Source of the DNA: a virus
Strand: one strand, 5' to 3'
Length of the DNA: 27,996 nt
IMG/VR virus record: IMGVR_UViG_3300042892_002183
Coordinates: 1 to 27,996 of that record
The notes below the pieces were generated by a model, which was given only the letters and a program-made list of their open reading frames with translations, was not told the origin of the DNA and searched no databases. A program made the translations under genes and the position numbers. Below are positions 22,354-27,996 of the stretch, piece after piece. Each line of letters opens with the position of its first letter. The stretch's first letter is position 1.

Positions 22354-23444
22354 GTTATTTATTTACAAGTGAAAGTGTTAGTGAAGGTCATCCGGATAAA
22401 GTAGCAGACGCGATCAGTGATGCAATTTTAGATCTAGTTATGACCCACGAAGATGCAAGTATGCGTGTTGCCTGCGAAACTTTAGTTACCACTAACCGTG
22501 TTATTGTTGCAGGAGAATACAAGAATGTTGCTCTACATGAAGCACAAATCGACAGTGTCGTACGCAAAACGATTAAAAACATTGGTTACGAGCAAGCAGG
22601 GTTTGATTGGCGTACAGTTGAGATCACTAACCTACTACACGGGCAAAGCGCAGACATTGCACTAGGCACAGATACATTTGGTGCGGGTGACCAAGGTCTG
22701 ATGTTTGGTTATGCTACAAACAAGACACCTAACTACATGCCGGCAACTATTTACTACAGTCACAAAATTGTTGAAGCACTAACAAAGTTACGTAAAGAAG
22801 GCGCTACTTGGTTAGCCCCAGATGCTAAATCGCAGGTGACTTTGCAGTTTAATGACGATCATTCTATTAGTCATGCTACTAAAATTGTATGCTCAACCCA
22901 GCACAGCGAAGACACAGACATTGCTACAGTACGTGAAAATGTAGAGAACATTATTAGAACTATCTTGCCAGCGGAGTTGATTACTAGTGATACAGAGTTT
23001 TTAATTAATCCAACTGGTCGTTTTGTTATTGGTGGGCCAGATGGTGACACTGGACTTACAGGGCGTAAGATTATTGTCGATACCTACGGTGGTAGTTGCC
23101 CGCATGGTGGCGGTGCGTTCAGTGGTAAGGATCCTACTAAAGTAGATCGTTCAGCAGCTTATATGGCTAGGTACTTGGCTAAGAATATCGTGGCCAGCGG
23201 CAAGGCTACACATGCCACAGTACAGTTATCGTATGCCATTGGTGTAGAACAACCTATGAGTGTGTATGTTGATAGTGACGGAAATAATTATGAGTTAACA
23301 GCTTGGATAATTACCAATGTAGATCTAACTCCTAGGGGCATTATTAACAGATTTAAACTATTCCGCCCTATCTACAGTAGTACTACTAACTATGGACACT
23401 TTGGTAAGGATGGCTTACCTTGGGAAGAGTTGGATTTATTTTAA
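22350..23444 (+). CDS. metK: S-adenosylmethionine synthetase
   Basis: A 364-residue methionine adenosyltransferase making AdoMet from methionine and ATP, slightly shorter than E. coli MetK (384). Active-site motifs are present: GHPDK (H14, D16), GAGDQG (111-116), GGPDGDTGLTGRK, and the Gly-rich loop GGGAFSGKDPTKVDRSA (253-269). The start is TTG, supported by AAGGA (22339-22343) six bases upstream and by family alignment of the N-terminus. A phage copy would lift AdoMet supply for radical-SAM QueE and the two methyltransferase-like proteins. Confidence 0.95.
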   Translation: MSYLFTSESVSEGHPDKVADAISDAILDLVMTHEDASMRVACETLVTTNRVIVAGEYKNVALHEAQIDSVVRKTIKNIGYEQAGFDWRTVEITNLLHGQSADIALGTDTFGAGDQGLMFGYATNKTPNYMPATIYYSHKIVEALTKLRKEGATWLAPDAKSQVTLQFNDDHSISHATKIVCSTQHSEDTDIATVRENVENIIRTILPAELITSDTEFLINPTGRFVIGGPDGDTGLTGRKIIVDTYGGSCPHGGGAFSGKDPTKVDRSAAYMARYLAKNIVASGKATHATVQLSYAIGVEQPMSVYVDSDGNNYELTAWIITNVDLTPRGIINRFKLFRPIYSSTTNYGHFGKDGLPWEELDLF

Positions 23445-23453
23445 GGATTAAGT

Positions 23454-23861
23454 ATGATTGAAAAGAAACTTTGGGATAGTATTGATGGCAGTATTCTAAA
23501 AGGCCTGCCTAATGCGGCTAAGGGCTACGAGCAACGCATAAGTATTCCGGAATTTACATTTTTAGGTGGGGCTAATCAGCCCGACTTCGGCGACGTTACT
23601 ATTTGGTTTTACGGCGATAGTAAAACTATTGAATTGAAGAGCCTTAAACAGTATCTATTCCAATATCGCGATACTAGACTTAGTTATGAACGTGCATTAG
23701 ATGTAATGTATAAGCATCTTAAGGCTGTTTATGAGCCAGATCGCATACGCATAGAAATTGATTATCGCCCTCGCGGCGGTATAAGTAGTAAACTAACAGT
23801 TGATTCAGACTGGGGCCACTTAGGTGGAACTGATAATGTTTGGCAACACCACAAGGATTAA
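23454..23861 (+). CDS. QueF-like T-fold protein lacking the catalytic Cys
   Basis: A 135-residue protein matching unimodular QueF across most of its length. It has IPEFTFLGGANQPDFG (31-46), the QueF signature ELKSLKQYLFQYR (60-72), E79 at the position of Bacillus subtilis QueF E97, and PRGGIS near the end. QueF reduces preQ0 to preQ1 through a covalent thioimide on Cys55. Here that position is Gly (G38) and the loop is one residue shorter, while Asp44 (QPDF) is retained; the His before E79 is Tyr. A nitrile reductase is therefore unlikely. With no QueC in view, it may act on CDG, for example as a decarboxylase, or bind a 7-deazaguanine. Nine bases after metK. Confidence 0.75.
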   Translation: MIEKKLWDSIDGSILKGLPNAAKGYEQRISIPEFTFLGGANQPDFGDVTIWFYGDSKTIELKSLKQYLFQYRDTRLSYERALDVMYKHLKAVYEPDRIRIEIDYRPRGGISSKLTVDSDWGHLGGTDNVWQHHKD

Positions 23862-23865
23862 TAAT

Positions 23866-24324
23866 ATGGATTTTAAGAATCTATTTAAAACTAAAGCAAA
23901 AAAAGCAGCAGAAGCCCGTGAACTGGCAGAAGCGCAGGCAAAACTCGAAGCCGAAACTGCCCTAAAGAAAGCTGAAGCTAAAGCTAAGAAAGCTGAAGAA
24001 CTAGCTAAAAAGAGTGATCCAAAGGCTCTAGCAACTGCGGCTGGTGAGCCGTGGGTAAATGTATTAGGTATCGAAGTAGACCCAGAAAATCCAGGGGCGG
24101 GTGCATTTGAATTGGATTGGAACGATGTTTTTGTGGCACGTTTAATCAAAAGTGGCTATCAAGGTAAAACTGATGCTGATGTTGTTGATAACTGGTTCCA
24201 AGATGTTTGCCGACATGTAGTTATGGAAACATACCAACAAGAGCAAGCAGATCCAGATAAACGCAACAATGTACAACCAATCCAACGTAAAGATATTGGT
24301 GGTGGGAAAGCAGAATTTAGTTAA
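23866..24324 (+). CDS. Hypothetical phage protein with N-terminal coiled coil
   Basis: A 152-residue protein. I start at the ATG preceded by AAGGA (23853-23857); an upstream in-frame ATG lies inside the QueF-like gene. Residues 8-50 form a Lys/Ala/Glu-rich coiled coil. A compact acidic domain follows (GEPWVNVLGIEVDPENPGAG, ELDWNDVFVARL, VVDNWFQDVCRHVVMETY). It resembles a family seen in T4-like marine phages with no function known to me. Confidence 0.55.
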   Translation: MDFKNLFKTKAKKAAEARELAEAQAKLEAETALKKAEAKAKKAEELAKKSDPKALATAAGEPWVNVLGIEVDPENPGAGAFELDWNDVFVARLIKSGYQGKTDADVVDNWFQDVCRHVVMETYQQEQADPDKRNNVQPIQRKDIGGGKAEFS

Positions 24325-24336
24325 TATTGTAATCAC

Positions 24337-24345
24337 ATTAAATAC
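24337..24345 (+). promoter_or_regulatory. Possible late-type promoter before the cytochrome c gene
   Basis: ATTAAATAC resembles the late octamer TATAAATA (TAAATA core). It lies about 33 bases before the cytochrome ATG, in a 53-base gap. No paired sigma70 -35 and -10 boxes were found there. Weak evidence. Confidence 0.25.
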
Positions 24346-24377
24346 TATGCAAGTCCAAATTTTATAAAGGGTAGTGT

Positions 24378-24677
24378 ATGAAATTAATCTTAGCAGTATT
24401 ATTATTAGGTAGTTGTATCACAGCAAATGCTAATCAAGCATTGGCACAGAAAAGTGGTTGTCTAGCATGTCACGCAGTTGATCAAAAAATCTTAGGCCCA
24501 GCGTATAAAGACGTTGCTAAGAAATATAAAGGTCAAGCTGATGCAGAGGCTAAACTAATTGCCAAAGTTAAAAAAGGTGGTAGTGGAGTATGGGGTCCTA
24601 TTCCAATGCCGCCAATGAGTCCACAAATCAAAGACGAGGATATTAAAACCCTTGTTAAATGGGTGTTAACGCAGTAA
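24378..24677 (+). CDS. Small periplasmic cytochrome c (c551/c552 type)
   Basis: A 99-residue class I cytochrome c, an electron carrier between respiratory complexes. It has a cleavable signal sequence (about residues 1-18, ending ITANA|N), heme motif CLACH at 28-32, and KILGPAYKDVAKKY. The likely axial Met is M77 in GPIPMPP. The C-terminal helix ends IKTLVKWVL. All residues needed for heme attachment and ligation are present, so it is probably functional after host cytochrome-c maturation. LGSC at 10-13 is a marginal lipobox, so a lipoprotein form is possible. A strong terminator follows, making it a separately controlled unit. The sequence style recalls betaproteobacterial and related c551/c552 proteins, so it was probably taken from a host. 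Confidence 0.88.
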   Translation: MKLILAVLLLGSCITANANQALAQKSGCLACHAVDQKILGPAYKDVAKKYKGQADAEAKLIAKVKKGGSGVWGPIPMPPMSPQIKDEDIKTLVKWVLTQ

Positions 24678-24683
24678 TCTAAT

Positions 24684-24707
24684 AAAAGGCATAGAAATAT
24701 GCCTTTT
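24684..24707 (+). terminator. Intrinsic terminator after cytochrome c
   Basis: A perfect 10-bp stem, AAAAGGCATA (24684-24693) and TATGCCTTTT (24698-24707), closes a GAAA loop seven bases after the stop codon. The T-run forms part of the stem arm, as in many phage terminators. The next promoter begins four bases later. Confidence 0.85.
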
Positions 24708-24710
24708 CTC

Positions 24711-24739
24711 TTGACAAAACTACCAAATGAAAGTATAAT
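24711..24739 (+). promoter_or_regulatory. Perfect consensus sigma70 promoter before the 5' nuclease gene
   Basis: TTGACA at 24711-24716, 17-base spacer, TATAAT at 24734-24739: an exact consensus. The predicted transcription start, about seven bases past the -10 box, falls on or within a base or two of the ATG at 24746, so the message should be leaderless. Confidence 0.9.
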
Positions 24740-24745
24740 TACTAC

Positions 24746-25768
24746 ATGAGATACTTAATCGTAGATGCAGCAAATACATTTTTCCGTGCTAGACACAGCG
24801 CACATAGACAAAGCGATACTTGGGATAAGTTAGGCTTTGCTATACACGTTACTCTAGCATCAATTAACAAAGCATGGCGCGATCAAAAAGCAGACCACGT
24901 TATCGTGTGTCTAGAAGGTCGTAGCTGGCGTAAGGACTTTTATACTCCGTATAAAGCCAATCGCGCTGTGGCACGTGCTGCCAAGACTGAAGCAGAGCAA
25001 GAAGAAGAACAATTGTTCTGGGACGCCTTTGATGCACTCAAGGTATTCATCAATGAGCGTACTAACTGCACAGTACTACAACATGGTGAATTAGAAGCCG
25101 ATGATCTTATTGCAGGATTTATACAAGCACACCCACATGATCATCACACCATTATCAGCAGTGACACGGACTTTTATCAATTACTAGCAGAAAACGTTAA
25201 TCAATATAACGGCATTGCAGATGAACTACACACAATTGAAGGTATCTTTGACAAAAAAGGAAAACCTGTTCTCGATAAAAAGACTAAAGAGCCCAAGAAG
25301 ATTCCTAATCCTAAGTTTATCCTGTTTGAAAAGTGTATGCGCGGTGACCCTACAGATAACATCTTTAGTGCATACCCAGGTGTGCGTACTAAAGGCACTA
25401 AGAACAAAGTAGGTCTAGAAGAAGCGTTTGCTGACAAAGATCGACAGGGTTATGCTTGGAATAACCTCATGCTACAACGTTGGACTGATCATAATAGTGT
25501 TGAGCATCGTGTATTAGATGATTATCAGCGCAATGTGCAACTAGTAGACTTAACTGCACAACCTGCAGATATTAAAGACAAGATCTTTGATTGTATTAAA
25601 GAGAATGCACAGCTTAAAACACGCGGCAACGTTGGTGCATACTTCCTTAAATTCTGCGGCAAGTATGACCTAGTTAAACTTAGTGATAATGCACAGCATA
25701 TGAGTGAATGGATGAAGGCGCCGTATCCGGAACAAAATGTTACCATGTTCCACCTACAAAATAGTTGA
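24746..25768 (+). CDS. rnh-like: 5'-3' exonuclease of the FEN/T4 RNase H family
   Basis: A 340-residue flap/5' nuclease, similar in length to T4 RNase H (305), which removes RNA primers from lagging-strand fragments. Metal-binding motifs are VDAANTFFR (D7 at the start of the fold), LEADDLIAGF, ISSDTDFYQLL, and MRGDPTDNIFSAYPGVRTKG (helix-hairpin-helix region). The N-terminal motif lies only a few residues from M1, so this ATG must be the start. No Shine-Dalgarno sequence precedes it, and the -10 box ends six bases upstream. It works with gp43 and gp45 in replication. Confidence 0.9.
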   Translation: MRYLIVDAANTFFRARHSAHRQSDTWDKLGFAIHVTLASINKAWRDQKADHVIVCLEGRSWRKDFYTPYKANRAVARAAKTEAEQEEEQLFWDAFDALKVFINERTNCTVLQHGELEADDLIAGFIQAHPHDHHTIISSDTDFYQLLAENVNQYNGIADELHTIEGIFDKKGKPVLDKKTKEPKKIPNPKFILFEKCMRGDPTDNIFSAYPGVRTKGTKNKVGLEEAFADKDRQGYAWNNLMLQRWTDHNSVEHRVLDDYQRNVQLVDLTAQPADIKDKIFDCIKENAQLKTRGNVGAYFLKFCGKYDLVKLSDNAQHMSEWMKAPYPEQNVTMFHLQNS

Positions 25769-25793
25769 CATTTTGGTTAAATGACTGTATAAT
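25765..25793 (+). promoter_or_regulatory. Perfect consensus sigma70 promoter
   Basis: TTGACA at 25765-25770, 17-base spacer, TATAAT at 25788-25793, starting in the stop codon region of the 5' nuclease gene. Transcription would begin near 25800, 24 bases before the next ATG. Confidence 0.9.
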
Positions 25794-25823
25794 AGCATTT
25801 AACAATTAAGAAAGATAACTATT

Positions 25824-26174
25824 ATGATTTATCATTGTTTAAATTGTGGTGCTGATTTACCATCTGGGGATCGGATGCATATCTGCCCTGCGTGTCGACA
25901 AATTGCTGCTATAAACAAAGCTAGTGATACAGCAAGCTCGAGCAGAGGTGGTGGTGGCTATTCTTCATCAGGTAGTAGCAGTCGTAGCTATTCTTCTTCA
26001 GGTGATTTTAGCGATATGAGTGCTTGGTTTATCTTATCAGCATTTCTTATATTCGATGCGTATCATCATTTTGCTATTTTAAAGTTTGTCTGGTTTATGG
26101 CAAAAGTTAGTGTGTATTTGTTTTGTTTAGGTTTCTTTTGGGCATCACCTGCAAGTTTTGGCATTGGATCATAA
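25824..26174 (+). CDS. Zinc-ribbon membrane protein
   Basis: A 116-residue protein. A four-Cys zinc ribbon lies at C5, C8, C21 and C24 (CLNCGADLPSGDRMHICPAC). A Ser/Gly-rich linker follows (about 38-69), then two hydrophobic segments (about 70-86 and 88-113). The zinc ribbon would face the cytoplasm with the rest anchored in the inner membrane. Function unknown. It has its own consensus promoter, which suggests early and strong expression; host takeover is a possible role (inference). AAGAAAG is a weak ribosome-binding site. Confidence 0.6.
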   Translation: MIYHCLNCGADLPSGDRMHICPACRQIAAINKASDTASSSRGGGGYSSSGSSSRSYSSSGDFSDMSAWFILSAFLIFDAYHHFAILKFVWFMAKVSVYLFCLGFFWASPASFGIGS

Positions 26175-26759
26175 TTGATAGACAAAAATCAGAAGTACTT
26201 GGCATTAGATTTAGAGCTTAACCAACCGAGTGGTAAGATCATTCAGGTTGGCATTGCCATTGGTAAAGCAGATGACCGTTTTGAAAACTATTTTACTAAG
26301 AAATGGTATATAAATCCAAACGAACCAATTAGCCAATTTATTATTGACCTAACAGGTATTACAGATAGCGATATTAGTGCTAATTGTGTTAGTCACGAAA
26401 CCGTAGCTAGAGAGTTAGGCGCACTGATCAAAGAACATAACTGTTTTGTCAATCCTGTTACTTGGGGCGGCGGTGATAGCGTAGAACTCTTAGAAGAATT
26501 TAGTAAGCAGTGCGTTGACTTCCCCCACTTTGGTCGTCGTTGGATTGATACTAAAACGTTCTACACCTTATTGATGTTTGCTCGAGGCAAGAAGCCAAGT
26601 GGCGGACTAGCTAGTGCTATGGGCTACTTCAAACTGCACTTCAAAGGTGATGCGCATAGAGCGGACGTTGATGCGGCTAATACCTTAGCATTGTTTTTTA
26701 AGTTAATTGATCGTCAACGCAAACTAGAAAACCTAACCGAAGATGCAAAAAGTATTTAA
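26175..26759 (+). CDS. DEDDh 3'-5' exonuclease
   Basis: A 194-residue exonuclease of the DnaQ-like DEDDh family. Catalytic residues are visible: D12 and E14 (LALDLELNQ), D101 (TWGGGDSVELL) and the H161-x4-D166 pair (HRADVDAAN). It has no polymerase part, so it may trim DNA or RNA. Since gp43 carries its own proofreading, this is a separate activity. The TTG start directly follows the preceding stop. The C-terminus overlaps the next gene by 17 bases. Confidence 0.78.
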   Translation: MIDKNQKYLALDLELNQPSGKIIQVGIAIGKADDRFENYFTKKWYINPNEPISQFIIDLTGITDSDISANCVSHETVARELGALIKEHNCFVNPVTWGGGDSVELLEEFSKQCVDFPHFGRRWIDTKTFYTLLMFARGKKPSGGLASAMGYFKLHFKGDAHRADVDAANTLALFFKLIDRQRKLENLTEDAKSI

Positions 26760-27255
26760 AATTTTAGTTTTACTGCTAGCTATTAGTTTGATAGGGTGTG
26801 TCACACCAGAAATAACTAAGATTGGCGAGCAGGACTATAAAGTCGTGGGTAAACTTCATAAAGAAGAATACGATGAAATAATTACCATAGTTCGACAACA
26901 TCCCAACCAACCGTTAAATTTTTATGTTACATCAATTGGCGGTACCAGTGAAGATTTGTTAGATGCTATGGACACTGTACATCAACACGGTTTGGTCAAT
27001 TGGTATTCTGTAGATTACTGCGACAGTGCCTGTGCTATCATGGCCTTAGCTACACATCACGCCAATGGTGAGTTTAAACTACATTCGTTCTATTCTCATA
27101 GTCATCATCAGGTACTTGCGGCGCCAGAATATAATGAACGTATACTAAAAAAGTTAAACTCATATGGATATGACACTGATCGTATACATCATATGTTTGA
27201 CAGCGTAGAACATTTATGGCCAATAATTATTGAAGATGGCAAAATAATCAATTGA
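26743..27255 (+). CDS. ClpP/SppA-like lipoprotein
   Basis: A 170-residue envelope protein with a lipoprotein signal: hydrophobic segment 4-18 and lipobox LIGC with C19. The mature part looks like the ClpP/crotonase fold used by ClpP and SppA proteases. FYVTSIGGTSEDLLDAMDTV is the oxyanion-strand-like GG motif. VDYCDSACAIMAL gives a candidate nucleophile S95. KLHSFYSHSHH offers H114 or H119 as the base. Phage lipoproteins of this kind could act at the inner face of the outer membrane, perhaps in lysis or exclusion (inference). Overlaps the exonuclease gene. Confidence 0.6.
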   Translation: MQKVFKILVLLLAISLIGCVTPEITKIGEQDYKVVGKLHKEEYDEIITIVRQHPNQPLNFYVTSIGGTSEDLLDAMDTVHQHGLVNWYSVDYCDSACAIMALATHHANGEFKLHSFYSHSHHQVLAAPEYNERILKKLNSYGYDTDRIHHMFDSVEHLWPIIIEDGKIIN

Positions 27256-27280
27256 CTTTACAGAAAAACCTAAATATAAT
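27252..27280 (+). promoter_or_regulatory. sigma70-type promoter before queD, containing AAACCTAAATA
   Basis: TTGACT at 27252-27257, overlapping the previous stop, 17-base spacer, TATAAT at 27275-27280. AAACCTAAATA (27266-27276) runs from the spacer into the -10 box. Transcription would start near 27287, followed by AAGGAAAG and the queD ATG. Confidence 0.85.
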
Positions 27281-27303
27281 AGTAAAATAGACAAGGAAAG
27301 AAT

Positions 27304-27855
27304 ATGGCACACGTAATTGATAAAACATTTGAATTCTGTTATGGACACAGAGTACACACACAACGACTTAATGGCGAGTATGCAGCAGACTTAAAGTGTG
27401 CCTGTCGTCACCTACACGGACACGAAGGTAAGATGCAGGTGTTCTTAAAGAGCCCGACTGGCGTTTTAGATCCAACTGGTATGGTAACTGACTTTAGGCA
27501 CCTAGAGTGGTTAAAGAAGTGGATCAATGAATACATCGATCATCAGTTTATGCTTGACGTTAACGATCCGTTGTTTGGACAGTTAATTGGCTCACGTACA
27601 ATGATTCCAGTATACATTCCAGAAACAGACAAGTATGCAGGTAGTATACTTGATTTAAGTGACTTAGAACCAAACACACCAGAGTATGAATACTTCGAAG
27701 GTTTCTTTATTGTAGACTTTGTTCCTACTAGTGAAAACTTATCTAGTTGGATGGCAGAGTTAGTAGATGCTAAGATGAAGAAACTAAACGTAACAGTAGA
27801 TCGCATTGACTGGTGGGAAACTCCTAAGTCACGTAGTACGTTTATTAGAGGCTAA
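27304..27855 (+). CDS. queD: 6-carboxy-5,6,7,8-tetrahydropterin synthase
   Basis: A 183-residue QueD/PTPS-family T-fold enzyme, longer than E. coli QueD (121) because of loops in the middle. It converts dihydroneopterin triphosphate to 6-carboxytetrahydropterin. Metal-binding histidines are H15 (CYGHRV), H38 and H40 (CRHLHGHEG). The catalytic Cys is C34, preceding HLHGH at the normal spacing. The DHQFMLD segment corresponds to DHRxLN, and WWETPKS near the end supplies the conserved Glu. It lies 8 kb from folE but shares a promoter motif with it. AAGGAAAG supports the start. Confidence 0.92.
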   Translation: MAHVIDKTFEFCYGHRVHTQRLNGEYAADLKCACRHLHGHEGKMQVFLKSPTGVLDPTGMVTDFRHLEWLKKWINEYIDHQFMLDVNDPLFGQLIGSRTMIPVYIPETDKYAGSILDLSDLEPNTPEYEYFEGFFIVDFVPTSENLSSWMAELVDAKMKKLNVTVDRIDWWETPKSRSTFIRG

Positions 27856-27857
27856 TT

Positions 27858-27996
27858 ATGAATACCACTGTCTTTATCTTACTGGCATTATTTGGCATTA
27901 AACATTTTATTGCTGACTTCTTAATGCAGTATGACTATATGCTTAGAGAAAAAGGTATCTACGGTGCCACAGGTGGTGTTCATCATGGTCTAGTAC
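27858..27996 (+). CDS. DUF3307-like membrane protein (partial, runs off the window)
   Basis: An ATG two bases after the queD stop opens a frame that is open to the window end (46 residues). A hydrophobic start (TTVFILLALFGIKHF) is followed by IADFLMQYDYMLREKG and VHHGLV. This matches the beginning of DUF3307 proteins (HxxADFxxQ, then a His-containing second helix). Function unknown; the C-terminus is outside the window. Confidence 0.6.
   Translation, partial: MNTTVFILLALFGIKHFIADFLMQYDYMLREKGIYGATGGVHHGLV

Noticed and set aside
20021-24324. A queC gene near queE
   Set aside because: No product shows the QueC ATP-binding SGGxDS loop or its zinc cysteines. It could lie outside the window.
1-27996. 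CRISPR arrays, insertion sequences, integrase or attachment sites
   Set aside because: No regularly spaced repeats, terminal inverted repeats or recombinase motifs were seen on either strand.

Overview
The window is a 28 kb stretch of a tailed phage genome, a T4-like myovirus. Almost every base is coding, all convincing genes lie on the + strand, and many neighbours overlap by TAATG, ATGA or ATTGA junctions. It carries recognisable T4-type replication genes: family B DNA polymerase gp43, sliding clamp gp45, a DsbA-like DNA-binding protein, and a FEN/RNase H-type 5' nuclease. GC looks like about 40% by eye. The host is not shown directly. A periplasmic cytochrome c of the small c551/c552 type and good sigma70 promoters suggest a Gram-negative proteobacterium, possibly a betaproteobacterium (inference).

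Layout. (a) 1-6865: a late-looking block with an SAM-methyltransferase-like protein, a 1052-residue amidoligase-like protein with tandem C-terminal repeats, an HExxH metallopeptidase, two Cys-containing proteins and an Fe/Mn superoxide dismutase. Five of these proteins begin with a short leader ending in an LxE|(A/S/T/N)-type site, like the capsid-targeting leaders of T4 internal proteins. They may therefore be packaged in the head. (b) 6866-11927: DsbA-like protein, membrane protein, gp43, a methyltransferase-like protein and gp45. (c) 11927-18390: sulfotransferase-like protein, a small beta/coil protein, DpdA-like DNA transglycosylase, several unknown proteins, a GT-B glycosyltransferase, an AT-rich probable glycan gene and a short DegT-type PLP protein. 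(d) 18391-24377: FolE, an NTF2-like protein, a CDGSH-like protein, a phosphoribosyltransferase, a MazG-like pyrophosphohydrolase, QueE, membrane and small proteins, MetK, a QueF-like protein and an unknown coiled-coil protein. (e) 24378-27996: cytochrome c, terminator, 5' nuclease, zinc-ribbon membrane protein, DEDDh exonuclease, ClpP-like lipoprotein, QueD and the start of a DUF3307-like membrane protein.

The most coherent system is a dispersed 7-deazaguanine DNA-modification pathway. FolE, QueD and QueE would make 7-carboxy-7-deazaguanine (CDG) from GTP, MetK would supply AdoMet for QueE, and the DpdA-like enzyme would exchange the base into DNA. No QueC is visible, and the QueF-like protein lacks the catalytic Cys of the nitrile reductase. 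The end product is therefore unlikely to be ordinary preQ1. CDG itself or a decarboxylated 7-deazaguanine is the better guess. QueE is also unusual: its third cluster cysteine is displaced by about 34 residues.

Regulation visible in the sequence: consensus or near-consensus sigma70 promoters precede dsbA-like, gp45, folE, the 5' nuclease, the zinc-ribbon gene and queD. Three of them (gp45, folE, queD) share AAACCTAAATA between the -35 and -10 boxes. The 5' nuclease appears leaderless, and gp43 has a hairpin abutting its ribosome-binding site where T4 places its autoregulatory operator. I saw no tRNA, CRISPR array, insertion sequence or integrase.
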